Source: Hyphomonadaceae bacterium
Lineage (GTDB): Bacteria > Pseudomonadota > Alphaproteobacteria > Caulobacterales > Aquidulcibacteraceae
DNA length: 34,787 bases
NCBI GenBank assembly: GCA_014378995.1
Contig: JACMMP010000224.1
Location: forward strand, 1 to 34,787
Direction: 5' to 3'
A program made the translations under genes and the position numbers. How positions within the stretch are numbered: position 1 is the stretch's first letter; each line of letters starts with the position of its first letter. Shown here piece by piece: positions 24,549 through 34,787 of the stretch. The notes beneath the pieces are model-generated. The model was not told the DNA's origin, did not search any database, and saw nothing but the letters and a program-made list of their open reading frames with translations.

Positions 24549-25474
24549 GTCCAGCTTTCGAGCCGCCCGTCAAACGGGCGGGCGCAGCCGCGTTTGGCGA
24601 GGCTTTTGTGGAAGTCGTCGAGCTTGCCGCCGGCGCCGTCGACCGCGAGCAGGTGGATCGGCTTGCCGGTGGCGGCGCCTTCGGTGGCCATATTGACGCT
24701 GTCGGCTGTGACGAAGATGTGGTCCGCCGCGCCGAGCATCGGGAAGTAGGGGTTGGGGCCTTCGCCCTCGTAGAAAACGACGCAGTGGGGCGCCAGCCAC
24801 GTCCGCAACTGCATGCGCGCGGCGTCGCCGGTGCGGCGCGAGAGCGTCACCATCAGGGTGCCCCCGGTTTGACGCTGCACGGAGACGAGCGCGTCGGCGA
24901 TCTCCCGCGCGCGCGTAGGGGAGATGTTCTGGCGCTTTGATTTGCCGCCGATGAGCACCGCGAAGCGTGGGCCGGGGAGATCTTCAAGCGCGGGCGTAAA
25001 GTCGATCAGCTCCTGGTCCAGCCGCTCCGGCGTCACGCGGTGGCAGGCGCCGACGATGGGCAGCACATTCGCGCCTTCGAGCCCGTCATGGATCGGCGGG
25101 ATGACAACGTCGAACTCGCGCGGATTTACGCGTGGGTCTTGCAGCTGCACCACGAACGTCCTGCCGCCGGACCAATCCTTTATGCCCAGTGCGAAGGGAA
25201 TCGAGGCGCGGCCGCAACCGATGAATATGTCGGGCCAAGGCGGGGCGATGTCGTCTGAACCCAATGTCGTCGCCAGCCTGGGCGCAAGGACAAAGCCCGC
25301 CGGCAACCAATTCCAAGGCGTCCGCAGGCTGATCCGTTTGGATGTCAGCTTGAGCGGCGCGCGCCGGCCGATCGCCTCCGCTAGGCCCAGCGCCTGGTTC
25401 TCAATTCCGGCGCGGCCGTCGGTGACGGTCCAGATGCGGATCGGATCGGCAGGCTGATAGCCGACACTTCTCAT
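24476..25474 (-). CDS. Mitochondrial fission ELM1 family protein (DUF1022)
   Basis: The 332-residue protein matches the bacterial ELM1/DUF1022 family: WTVTDGRAGIENQALGLAEAIG (about 15-36), then FIGCGRASIPFAL, VVQLQDPRVNPREFDVVIPPIHDG, LIGGKSKRQNIS, and TADSVNMATEGAATGKPIHLL. The layout resembles a GT-B glycosyltransferase. The plant homologue affects mitochondrial fission; the bacterial role is not known and may concern the cell envelope. The ATG at 25474 overlaps the stop of the DUF5615 gene (ATGA), so I take it rather than the upstream extension, which runs through that gene. The 3' end overlaps aqpS by 73 nt. Confidence 0.83.
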   Translation of the reverse strand: MRSVGYQPADPIRIWTVTDGRAGIENQALGLAEAIGRRAPLKLTSKRISLRTPWNWLPAGFVLAPRLATTLGSDDIAPPWPDIFIGCGRASIPFALGIKDWSGGRTFVVQLQDPRVNPREFDVVIPPIHDGLEGANVLPIVGACHRVTPERLDQELIDFTPALEDLPGPRFAVLIGGKSKRQNISPTRAREIADALVSVQRQTGGTLMVTLSRRTGDAARMQLRTWLAPHCVVFYEGEGPNPYFPMLGAADHIFVTADSVNMATEGAATGKPIHLLAVDGAGGKLDDFHKSLAKRGCARPFDGRLESWTYPPLLETDRAAAAVLTAWSARVR

Positions 25475-25842
25475 AAGAAAACGGGAAATGGCCGATAGCG
25501 ATAGCGCGTAGGACCGATCACGACAAAATTGCCGAGCGCCGCCTCCAGCGAAGGCGGCGCTAGTCGGCCGATCCAATCGGCGCGTTCGGTCTTGTGCACG
25601 AAAGGTGTCATCACGAGAATCACGCCGGGGGGCGGCCGAAGTCCGTCCCGGTAAATCAAATCGCCGAAGTCCGCGTCCTCAGTGACCAGGATACGATCTA
25701 GCGTGCACGCGAGATCGAGAATCTCGGCGTCTGCTGCGTTTGCGCCAATCCAGTCAGTGGTGAAGGCGGCCGGGGCCAAAGCGAGAAACGCCGGCGCGAC
25801 ATGTCGTCGATCGACGCACATGTCGAGCAGCAGTGACTTCAC
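25471..25842 (-). CDS. DUF5615 PIN-like protein, putative toxin
   Basis: The 123-residue protein starts MKSLLLDMCVDRR, and ILDLACTLDRILVTEDADFGDLIYRDG follows. These are the acidic sites of the DUF5615 / Mut7-C-like PIN-fold family: D7 after the first strand, and the TEDADFG block near residue 54. Such proteins sit beside DUF433 proteins in putative toxin-antitoxin modules and may be RNases. The start overlaps the stop of the DUF433 gene by 4 nt, and the stop overlaps the ELM1-like gene by 4 nt, so the three are translationally coupled. Activity is inferred from family and pairing. Confidence 0.8.
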   Translation of the reverse strand: MKSLLLDMCVDRRHVAPAFLALAPAAFTTDWIGANAADAEILDLACTLDRILVTEDADFGDLIYRDGLRPPPGVILVMTPFVHKTERADWIGRLAPPSLEAALGNFVVIGPTRYRYRPFPVFL

Positions 25843-26069
25843 GCTGGAACCAAGCCGTCGCTTCTGAGGAAGTCAGCTGCAAATGCGAGAGCCGCAAGCA
25901 CGTCCTCGCGTGTGATGAAGGGGTAGCCCTCCAGCACTTCTTCGATTGTGTCGCCCGAGCCGAGATAATCCAAAATGTGCTCGACCGGTAAGCGCGTGCC
26001 CTCAATGCACGGCTTTCCGCCCATCACGCCGGGGATCATCGTTATGCGGGGGTGCCGCTGCAGGTCCAT
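25839..26069 (-). CDS. DUF433 protein, putative antitoxin
   Basis: The 76-residue protein has the family pattern HPRITMIPGVMGGKPCIEGTRLPVEHILDYL, followed by a helix-turn-helix-like EEVLEGYPFITREDVLAALAFAADFL. DUF433 proteins are the antitoxin-type partner of DUF5615 proteins, and this gene overlaps that partner by 4 nt. It would bind the partner and probably its own promoter. It starts 46 nt after the greA stop on the same strand, so it may also be read from greA transcription. Confidence 0.82.
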   Translation of the reverse strand: MDLQRHPRITMIPGVMGGKPCIEGTRLPVEHILDYLGSGDTIEEVLEGYPFITREDVLAALAFAADFLRSDGLVPA

Positions 26070-26115
26070 CGCCAGAGTTTACACCAAGCCTATGCGCCCG
26101 AGAACGCTTTGAGCA

Positions 26116-26589
26116 TCAGAGGTACTTCACCTTGACGATCTCGTACGATTTGGGACCGCCAGGGGCCATGACCTCAACGACGTCGCCTTCCTCCTTGCCG
26201 ATCATCGCGCGCGCGATCGGGGAGGTGATGGAGATCTTGCCGGCCTTCACGTCGGCTTCGTCCTCGCCGACAATCTTATACTTTGATTTCTCACCCGAAT
26301 CTTCTTCGATCAGGTTCACGGTCGCGCCGAATTTGACCTGCTTGCCGGAGAGCTTCGAGACATCGATGATTTGCGAGCGCGCGATCCGGTCCTCGATGTC
26401 CGCCACGCGGGTTTCGATGAAGGCCTGGCGCTCTTTGGCCGCATGGTACTCGGCGTTCTCGGAGAGATCGCCGTGCGCGCGCGCTTCGGAGATGGCCTGA
26501 ATTACGCTCGGCCGCTCTTCCGTCTTGAGACGCTTCAGTTCTGCGTCGAGGGCTTGATAACCCTCGGCGGTCATTGGAATTTTTTCCAT
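26116..26589 (-). CDS. greA: Transcription elongation factor GreA
   Basis: The 157-residue protein has the N-terminal coiled coil ([52 protein letters not shown]). The acidic tip sequence [12 protein letters not shown] acts in the RNA polymerase secondary channel to trigger cleavage of backtracked RNA. A C-terminal FKBP-like domain with [18 protein letters not shown] follows. The length is normal (E. coli GreA has 158). The start is the ATG at 26589 after an ACACACAC run with no clear RBS; ATG at residue 6 is an alternative. It follows carB by 58 nt on the same strand, a common arrangement in this class. Confidence 0.95.
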   Translation of the reverse strand: MEKIPMTAEGYQALDAELKRLKTEERPSVIQAISEARAHGDLSENAEYHAAKERQAFIETRVADIEDRIARSQIIDVSKLSGKQVKFGATVNLIEEDSGEKSKYKIVGEDEADVKAGKISITSPIARAMIGKEEGDVVEVMAPGGPKSYEIVKVKYL

Positions 26590-26647
26590 GGGTGTGTGTG
26601 TAAAGTCCGTCTAGGGAAGATAAAGTTGTATCCGACCCGGCCCGACG

Positions 26648-29929
<3,282 letters not shown>

Positions 29930-29986
29930 GCGTCTCCGCCCGCGTCAAGCGGCCAAGAATCGATCCCTTTATCGGATCGCGCGTGC

Positions 29987-30397
29987 TTAAGCCCCACGAC
30001 CTTGAGGCGCAAGGGCGCCGGCGGCATACGCCGCGGCTACGGCCTCGATTTCCAGCAACCAGGCCTCATCGTAGATGCCGGCCAGGATGATGGTGATGGC
30101 CGGCGTGCGCTCGCCCAGGATGCTTGCGCGCAAACCCGCGCTTTGGGCGATCAGCGCCCGGTCGGAGAGGAAGATCGTTGCCTTAATCAGATTATCGAAC
30201 GTCATGCCCGCAGCCCTGAGCTGACGTTCGACATTGGCCCAGGCCACCCGGTACTGGCTTGGATAGTCCGGCGGAACGACCTGATCAGCATCCGCCGGAA
30301 CTTGTCCGCTCACGAACAGCAGGCGGGTGAACCCGGAGACCTCGCATGCTTCCGCGAACGCGATCTCTTTGTTTGGCGCAACGGGCGTGATCTTCAT
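29987..30397 (-). CDS. RidA family protein (enamine/imine deaminase type)
   Basis: The 136-residue protein has the YjgF/RidA fold pattern. FVSGQVPADA is at about 28-37, NVERQLRAAGMTFDNLIKATIFLSDR at 55-80, and RTPAITIILAGIYDEAWLLEIEAVAA at the end, where the family's I-E-A sequence lies. RidA proteins hydrolyse reactive 2-aminoacrylate and related imines. The arginine that binds the substrate carboxylate in true RidA lies near the R-x-A-I motif (residue 97 region, ERTPAITI). Subgroup assignment is uncertain. It starts 7 nt after the CPBP protease stop, so it probably belongs to that operon. Confidence 0.83.
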   Translation of the reverse strand: MKITPVAPNKEIAFAEACEVSGFTRLLFVSGQVPADADQVVPPDYPSQYRVAWANVERQLRAAGMTFDNLIKATIFLSDRALIAQSAGLRASILGERTPAITIILAGIYDEAWLLEIEAVAAAYAAGALAPQGRGA

Positions 30398-30404
30398 GGC
30401 GTCC

Positions 30405-31295
30405 TCAAGCTTGCGCGGGCACGGCGTCGGGCGGTGTCCCGCCGCGCTGTAGGACGACTACGACCGCGAACCCAATCGCCAAAGCGATAAAGCCGCCAAT
30501 GCCGACGGCGCCGTTCCATGGGAACGCCGCATTGCCAACCATCAGCACCGTCAACCCGCCGAGCGCATTGAATGTGCCGTGAAAGACGCCGGCGGCCCAC
30601 ACCGATTGCCCGCGGTCGCGCACCAGCGTCATCATCGGCGACAGTATCATGCAAAACACCGTGAAGAGGCCGACGCCGAGCAGCCGGTGGTCGGGATAGT
30701 TGTGGCCGAAGAGGTAGATCATCGGCGCATGCCAAATCCCCCAGAAGGCGCCAGTCGCTAGCGAAGAGCGCCAAAAGCCTGCGCCGCGCCATAGATCGTA
30801 TAGGTAACCGCGCCACCCGAGTTCTTCGCTGATTGTTAAAATCACTCCGTTGACCAGCGCGCCGAGGAGAAGCGCTTGCACGAGCACGATGACGCCGAGA
30901 AAGGGGATGGCGCGCGCTTGCTCAGCGGCTTGCGGCGATCTTGCTTCTGCCAGCGCGATGGCGGCGCTTCCCGGATCGACCAACCCGTGCGGCGACAAGG
31001 CTATAGTGAGCGCGACTGAACCGCTTGCGATCAGCACCGGGAAAAGCCAAGCCAGCAGCCACCACCAGTTCGGCTTGAACCGCAACCCAAGGGCTCCGAG
31101 GCGGCGCCCTTTCTCAAACGCTGTTGAACAAATCAGCGCTGCGATAGCCGGCCCGAACATCGAGAGTGTGAGGACGTAGAAGGCGCGCTGCGGGTCGTTG
31201 TGCCACCCCGCCGACCACCCGCCAATCACGATCCCCCACGTCACGGCGAAGGTAATCGCCAAGAAGATTACGGATTTCACTGTCGTCGACATCAT
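30405..31295 (-). CDS. CPBP family intramembrane metalloprotease
   Basis: The 296-residue membrane protein has about eight hydrophobic spans. The CPBP (Abi) motifs are EELGWRGYLYD (E157-E158, R162), FWGIWHAPMI (H189) and a third HGTFN (near 260), which supply the glutamates and histidines of the intramembrane active site. Such proteases process prenylated or bacteriocin-type substrates; the substrate here is unknown. Its ATG overlaps the stop of the ribbon-helix-helix gene by 4 nt (ATGA). It is the third gene of a four-gene unit, SPFH, RHH, CPBP and RidA. Confidence 0.86.
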   Translation of the reverse strand: MMSTTVKSVIFLAITFAVTWGIVIGGWSAGWHNDPQRAFYVLTLSMFGPAIAALICSTAFEKGRRLGALGLRFKPNWWWLLAWLFPVLIASGSVALTIALSPHGLVDPGSAAIALAEARSPQAAEQARAIPFLGVIVLVQALLLGALVNGVILTISEELGWRGYLYDLWRGAGFWRSSLATGAFWGIWHAPMIYLFGHNYPDHRLLGVGLFTVFCMILSPMMTLVRDRGQSVWAAGVFHGTFNALGGLTVLMVGNAAFPWNGAVGIGGFIALAIGFAVVVVLQRGGTPPDAVPAQA

Positions 31296-31486
31296 TCACC
31301 CCCACTCGTTTCCTCGTCAGCTGTAGTTCTCGCTTTAATCTTGAGCCCCCGCGCGCGCAGCGCTTCGCGCAGCAGGAACTCGATTTCCGCATTCACGCTG
31401 CGCAATTCTGCGCTCGCCAATCGCGCTATGGCGTCGTGAAGCGCTGGGTCCAGGCGCAGCGCGAAGGATTTGCGTTCGGACGGCAT
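31292..31486 (-). CDS. Small Arc-type ribbon-helix-helix protein
   Basis: The 64-residue protein has the Arc-like pattern SERKSFALRLDPALHDAIARLASAELRSVNAEIEFLLREALRARG. The beta strand (FALRLD) would enter the DNA major groove, and two amphipathic helices would form the dimer. The NAEIEFLLREAL helix is typical for the family. It lies 10 nt after the SPFH gene and is coupled to the CPBP protease gene by an ATGA overlap. It may repress this operon. Two ATATCA direct repeats 11 bp apart, upstream of the SPFH gene, are a candidate site for such a regulator. Confidence 0.8.
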   Translation of the reverse strand: MPSERKSFALRLDPALHDAIARLASAELRSVNAEIEFLLREALRARGLKIKARTTADEETSGGE

Positions 31487-31496
31487 TGGCTCGCCT

Positions 31497-32399
31497 CTAA
31501 TAAAGCGAGCCTGCGTTCACGACCGGCTGTGCGTCGCGATCGCCGCAGAGCACGACCAGCAGGTTCGACACCATGGTGGCGCGGCGTTCGTCGTCGAGCT
31601 GAACGATGTCGCGTTCGCTGAGCTGCTCGAGTGCGTGCTGCACCATCTCGACCGCGCCTTGTACGATGTAGCGGCGGGCGGCGAGCACAGCTTCCGCTTG
31701 CTGGCGCCGGAGCATGGCGCTTGCGATCTCGGGCGCGTAGGCGAGGTGGCTGAGCTTGGTCTCGTCGACCACAACGCCGGCGACGGAAACGCGATCCTGT
31801 AATTTTTCACGCAACATGGCTGAAACTTGGTCGGCGTCGCCGCGCAAGGTCGGCTCATCGTGTTCGGCGTGATCGTAGGAGAAGTGCGAGGCGATCTCGC
31901 GCACGGCGGTTTCGATCTGGATATCGACGAAGCGCTGATACTCATCGACGTCGAACAGCGCTTGTCCGGTGTCGGTGACCCGCCAGACAACGACGGCGGC
32001 GATTTCGATCGGATTGCCGCGGCGGTCGTTCACCTTGAGCTTCTCGCCGTTCACGTTGCGGACGCGCAGGCTGATCTTCTTGCGTGCGTACCAGGGGATC
32101 ACCCAGCGAAGGCCAGGCGTGCGGTCTGTGCCTTTATAATTGCCGAACAGCGTGATGGCCGCCGCTTCATTGGGTTGCAGCGTATAGAAGCCGGCGAGGG
32201 CGAACGCCGCGATCGTGATTGCGATAGTGTAGGCGATGATGCTGAGGGCTGAACCGCCACCGGACTCGGCGGCCGATATCGCATCAATGAGGCCCCAGCC
32301 CAGCACCCCGTGAAGCACGAGGAGAACGACGAGGATCATCCCCCCGTTCGATGTCTTGGCTTTGCGTTCCTGCGTGTGACTGAGCGCCTGAGCGACCAT
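31497..32399 (-). CDS. SPFH/Band 7 domain membrane protein
   Basis: The 300-residue protein has two N-terminal hydrophobic segments (about 22-45 and 56-75) followed by an SPFH domain. The domain begins GFYTLQPNEAAAITLFGNYKGTDRTPGLRWVIPWYARKKISLRVRN and continues with a typical ETAVREIASHFSYDH block. The C-terminal coiled part has RRQQAEAVLAARRYIVQGA. SPFH proteins form membrane-bound rings and organise or regulate membrane proteases. Here the operon itself includes an intramembrane protease. I take the ATG at 32399 because GGAGGG lies 4 nt before it; the frame extends 7 codons upstream to a TTG. Confidence 0.87.
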   Translation of the reverse strand: MVAQALSHTQERKAKTSNGGMILVVLLVLHGVLGWGLIDAISAAESGGGSALSIIAYTIAITIAAFALAGFYTLQPNEAAAITLFGNYKGTDRTPGLRWVIPWYARKKISLRVRNVNGEKLKVNDRRGNPIEIAAVVVWRVTDTGQALFDVDEYQRFVDIQIETAVREIASHFSYDHAEHDEPTLRGDADQVSAMLREKLQDRVSVAGVVVDETKLSHLAYAPEIASAMLRRQQAEAVLAARRYIVQGAVEMVQHALEQLSERDIVQLDDERRATMVSNLLVVLCGDRDAQPVVNAGSLY

Positions 32400-32424
32400 A
32401 ATTCCCTCCAATGCCATCAAAGTG

Positions 32425-32441
32425 ATATCACGTTAATATCA
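32425..32441. promoter_or_regulatory. ATATCA direct repeats, candidate operator of the SPFH operon
   Basis: ATATCA occurs at 32425-32430 and 32436-32441, 11 bp apart (one helix turn). The first copy forms the palindrome GTGATATCAC (32422-32431). Direct repeats of this spacing are typical targets of ribbon-helix-helix proteins, and one is encoded by the second gene of the operon. Confidence 0.4.
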
Positions 32442-32514
32442 AAAAGTTCCGGCCGCAAGTGAAAACGGAGCTGTTCACCTCGTTTCCAAATCGGCCGTTA
32501 ACGGCGCCGGGGGC

Positions 32515-34356
32515 ATGATCATCGTGCCTAAGCCTCGGTTTTTGGATATGAAAATGGTTAGCCGCCGGTCACCAATTGGAACGTTTGCGCGCAATCGCTC
32601 TGGCAACGTGGCCATGATGTGGGCGCTGATGGGCACGGTGTTGCTGGGCCTCATCGGCCTCACCGTGGACTTCACTCGCGCGCAGGCGCTCCGAGCGCAG
32701 ATGCAGAACGCCGTGGACGGTGCGGCTCTGGCCGCGGCGCGCGGCGACACCCTGACCGATGAGCAGCGCCACGCCGCGGCGCGCGCATTCTTCGACGCCG
32801 AAATGGGTGATTACGCTGCGGAGGCGACGCTTACGCTCACCGACGTTGGCGACAACGACGTGCAGGCTCGCGGATCCATGCCGATGCCGCTGGGCTTAGC
32901 GCAGATTGTCCGCAATGAGGATTGGACCTTGAGCGTGAGCTCGGAAGCGGAGCGCAGTGGCAACAATATTGAAGTTGCGATGGTCCTGGACGTCACCGGC
33001 TCAATGTCCGGTTCGCGCATCACGTCGTTGCGGACCGCGGCCACCAACCTCGTGAACACGGTCGTGCGCGACGAGCAGACGCCATATTATTCCAAGGTCG
33101 CGCTTGTGCCCTATTCGATGGGCGTCAACGCCGGCGCTTACGCCGACGAAGCGCGAGGCGCTATCGCCGCAGCGGAAAGCGTCACTAACGCCGCCTGGCA
33201 CGACGGGATTTCGCGCTCGATCTCCGGCATCACGCGCGCCAATCCGGGCGTTGTCACCTCCAACAATCACGGCTTCGCGAACGGCCAAACCATCTATATC
33301 AGCGGCGTCAACGGCATGACGCAAGTGAACAACCGCGTGTTCACCATCTCCAGCGTCAACACGAATACGTTCCGCCTCACGGGCGTAAACAGCAGCGGGT
33401 ACAATGCCTATACCTCCGGCGGCACAATCCGCCGCTGCCTCAACGCGACATGCTCGGTGGTGGTGACGTCGAACGGCCATGATTTCGCAGCCGCGGACCG
33501 GGTGTATTTCACCAGCGTCGGCGGCATGACGCAGCTCAACAACAATGTGTTCACGATTTCCGCCGTCACCTCCAACACCTTTACGCTGCAGGGCTCCGGC
33601 GGCGGCTACAGCGCGTACACGTCTGGCGGCAATGCATTTTGCGTGGTCAATGGCTGCGAGTATTTCGCCTTCAACAACGCTGCTTCCAATGCGCTTCGCG
33701 TCTTCCGCGTTAGCACGTGCGTAAGTGAGCGGCTTGGCCCCCAGGCGTCGAGCGATGCGGCGCCGGGCGGGGCGCGAGTTGGCTACAATTATCCAAGCAG
33801 CGCCAATGTCTGCCCGACCACCGGCGTGACGCCGTTGACGACCGATCGCAACTTGCTGAACACGCGCATTTCAGCCTTCCAGGCGGCAGGCTCGACGGCC
33901 GGCCACATTGGCCTTGCCTGGGGCTGGTACATGATTTCGCCGAATTGGGCGTCGCTGTTTCCAGCGGCCTCGCGCGGGGTCGCCTACAACACGCCAGAGA
34001 CGCTGAAGATCGTCGTGCTGATGACGGACGGCGCCTTCAACACCGGCTATTGCAACGGCGTCATCAGCCGCGATTCCAACAATGGCGCCGGCGCCGCGTC
34101 CGAGCGGATCAATTGCGACGCCACTAATGGCGCTCCATTTGCTCAGGCGGCGGAGCTCTGCGACGAGATGAAGGACGAAGGAGTCATCATCTACACAGTG
34201 GGCTTCGAGCTTAACGGCGACAATGCCGCCGAGGACTTCATGGAAGAGTGCGCGACCAGCTCAGATCACGCCTATCTCACCGGCGGCGGCGCAGAATTGA
34301 TTGCCGCCTTCGATGCGATCGCCGCTTCGATCTCACAGCTGCGCATCACACGCTAG
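32515..34356 (+). CDS. TadG-like pilus/surface protein with vWA domain and two inserted FCCH-like repeats
   Basis: The protein has up to 613 residues. The N-terminal part, RNRSGNVAMMWALMGTVLLGLIGLTVDFTRA (about 27-56), is the TadE/TadG type anchor. A vWA domain follows with a metal-site sequence DVTGSMS (159-165) and a late segment KIVVLMTDGAFNTGYC. Two related repeats are inserted inside the vWA domain. They lie at about 240-305 and 313-375, each with a NHGFANGQTIYISGVNGMTQ-like and VFTIS-x-V-x-(T/S)NTF core. They match the style of E1-FCCH-like repeats known from phage tail proteins. Eight or more cysteines suggest disulfides outside the membrane. ATG 32515 has no good RBS; ATG 32548 or 32554 may be the true start. 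No other tad genes are in view. Confidence 0.83.
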   Translation: MIIVPKPRFLDMKMVSRRSPIGTFARNRSGNVAMMWALMGTVLLGLIGLTVDFTRAQALRAQMQNAVDGAALAAARGDTLTDEQRHAAARAFFDAEMGDYAAEATLTLTDVGDNDVQARGSMPMPLGLAQIVRNEDWTLSVSSEAERSGNNIEVAMVLDVTGSMSGSRITSLRTAATNLVNTVVRDEQTPYYSKVALVPYSMGVNAGAYADEARGAIAAAESVTNAAWHDGISRSISGITRANPGVVTSNNHGFANGQTIYISGVNGMTQVNNRVFTISSVNTNTFRLTGVNSSGYNAYTSGGTIRRCLNATCSVVVTSNGHDFAAADRVYFTSVGGMTQLNNNVFTISAVTSNTFTLQGSGGGYSAYTSGGNAFCVVNGCEYFAFNNAASNALRVFRVSTCVSERLGPQASSDAAPGGARVGYNYPSSANVCPTTGVTPLTTDRNLLNTRISAFQAAGSTAGHIGLAWGWYMISPNWASLFPAASRGVAYNTPETLKIVVLMTDGAFNTGYCNGVISRDSNNGAGAASERINCDATNGAPFAQAAELCDEMKDEGVIIYTVGFELNGDNAAEDFMEECATSSDHAYLTGGGAELIAAFDAIAASISQLRITR

Positions 34357-34372
34357 AGCACGCTCTTCGCGA

Positions 34373-34787
34373 TCAGCGCTGCGGCGCCTGGAAGCTCACC
34401 GAGATGCGCGTTCGCGCGCCCACGGCGCTCTGCCCGTTGGAGAGCGTGGGGCTTGCGCGATAGGCGCTTGAAGCGCTTAGCGCGGCGCGGCCAAAGCCTT
34501 CGCCAGCCGGCGTTTCCGAGCCGATCGTGCACGCCACGCTGAGCGAGGATTGCACCACGCAATCAAGCATCACGCGTCCGCCTGTCCCTTCGCGCACTGC
34601 GCGCTGCGGGTAGAGTTCGCTGATGCGGCGCGCTGTCGGCCGCTGGGCCCAGCTGACCGTGCCCGGGGCGGCACGCGTTTCCGGCGGACCGGCCGTGTTT
34701 GTCGATGCCTGCGTCGTCGCGGCAGCCGGCGGGGGCGGGGAGAGTGGCACGACGGTGTTGGACGGCTGGGTCGCCGCCTGATCGGAA
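34373..34787 (-). CDS. TonB-like energy-transducer C-terminal domain protein (5' end outside window)
   Basis: The frame is open to the window edge, so the start is not visible. A Pro/Ala/Thr-rich linker (LSPPPPAAATTQAS) precedes RRISELYPQRAVREGTGGRVMLDCVVQSSLSVACTIGSETPAGEGFGRAALSAS. This matches the TonB C-terminal fold (YPxxAxxxGxxGxVxLxCxV). The two cysteines in LDC and SVAC occur in alphaproteobacterial relatives. TonB-type proteins pass energy from the inner membrane to outer-membrane receptors, and the receptor gene at 10935 is a possible but distant client. The gene is convergent with the TadG-like gene, with 16 nt between stops. Confidence 0.75.
   Translation of the reverse strand, partial: SDQAATQPSNTVVPLSPPPPAAATTQASTNTAGPPETRAAPGTVSWAQRPTARRISELYPQRAVREGTGGRVMLDCVVQSSLSVACTIGSETPAGEGFGRAALSASSAYRASPTLSNGQSAVGARTRISVSFQAPQR

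Noticed and set aside
29945-29985. Terminator between ridA and carB
   Set aside because: A 6-bp stem (CGATCC/GGATCG) is present on the minus strand but no T run follows; ridA and carB may be cotranscribed.

Overview
The window reads as chromosomal DNA of a GC-rich alphaproteobacterium, most likely in the Caulobacterales/Hyphomonadaceae neighbourhood. The pointers are an ELM1-family (DUF1022) gene, an arsR-arsC-aqpS operon, a carB-greA pair, a TadG-like pilus protein, and a LexA-type box of the alphaproteobacterial form GTTC-N7-GTTC. This placement is inference; no rRNA or tRNA gene is present.

Layout. 1-2847 is the 3' part of rpoC with its terminator. It is followed on the minus strand by an unannotated 31-codon gene with its own ribosome binding site and terminator (3040-3135). 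3237-5671 is a complete IS1595-family transposon (called E1 here): 24-bp perfect inverted ends, an 8-bp target duplication, a transposase and passenger genes. 5682-7740 is a minus-strand group of pteridine-reductase-like SDR, folB and a DMT permease. 7810-10370 holds a saccharopine-dehydrogenase-like enoyl reductase and a convergent aspartate-type aminotransferase, separated by a 100-bp dispersed repeat. 10485-14403 runs on the plus strand: a TFIIB-type zinc-finger protein, an outer-membrane receptor, a small lipoprotein and a GrpB-family protein. 14434-17155 is a second, diverged IS1595-family transposon (E2), again with inverted ends and an 8-bp duplication. It carries a GSU2403-type nucleotidyltransferase, a 53-residue protein and a small membrane protein. 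17220-21407 holds a LexA-box-controlled radical SAM protein, a zinc metallopeptidase, a LysR regulator and an MscS channel. 21411-24548 holds trxB, a lone receiver protein and the arsenic operon. 24476-30397 is minus strand: ELM1-like, DUF5615/DUF433 pair, greA, carB, ridA. 30405-32399 is an SPFH / ribbon-helix-helix / CPBP-protease operon that runs into ridA. The window ends with a TadG-like vWA protein and the C-terminal part of a TonB-like protein.

The most interesting material is the pair of transposons. Their sequences differ, but their architecture is the same. In both, the transposase ATG lies at nucleotide 49 from the terminus and the -35 box lies inside the inverted repeat. In both, the -10 box ends 6 nt before the ATG, which predicts a leaderless message. 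In both, a lysine/arginine-rich tail lies in the +1 frame across the transposase stop codon. Their cargo includes a HEPN-like protein (E1) and a nucleotidyltransferase-fold protein (E2), types often seen in toxin-antitoxin and defence modules. Other points of note are a likely SOS-controlled radical SAM gene and a vWA pilus protein with two inserted phage-tail-like repeats.
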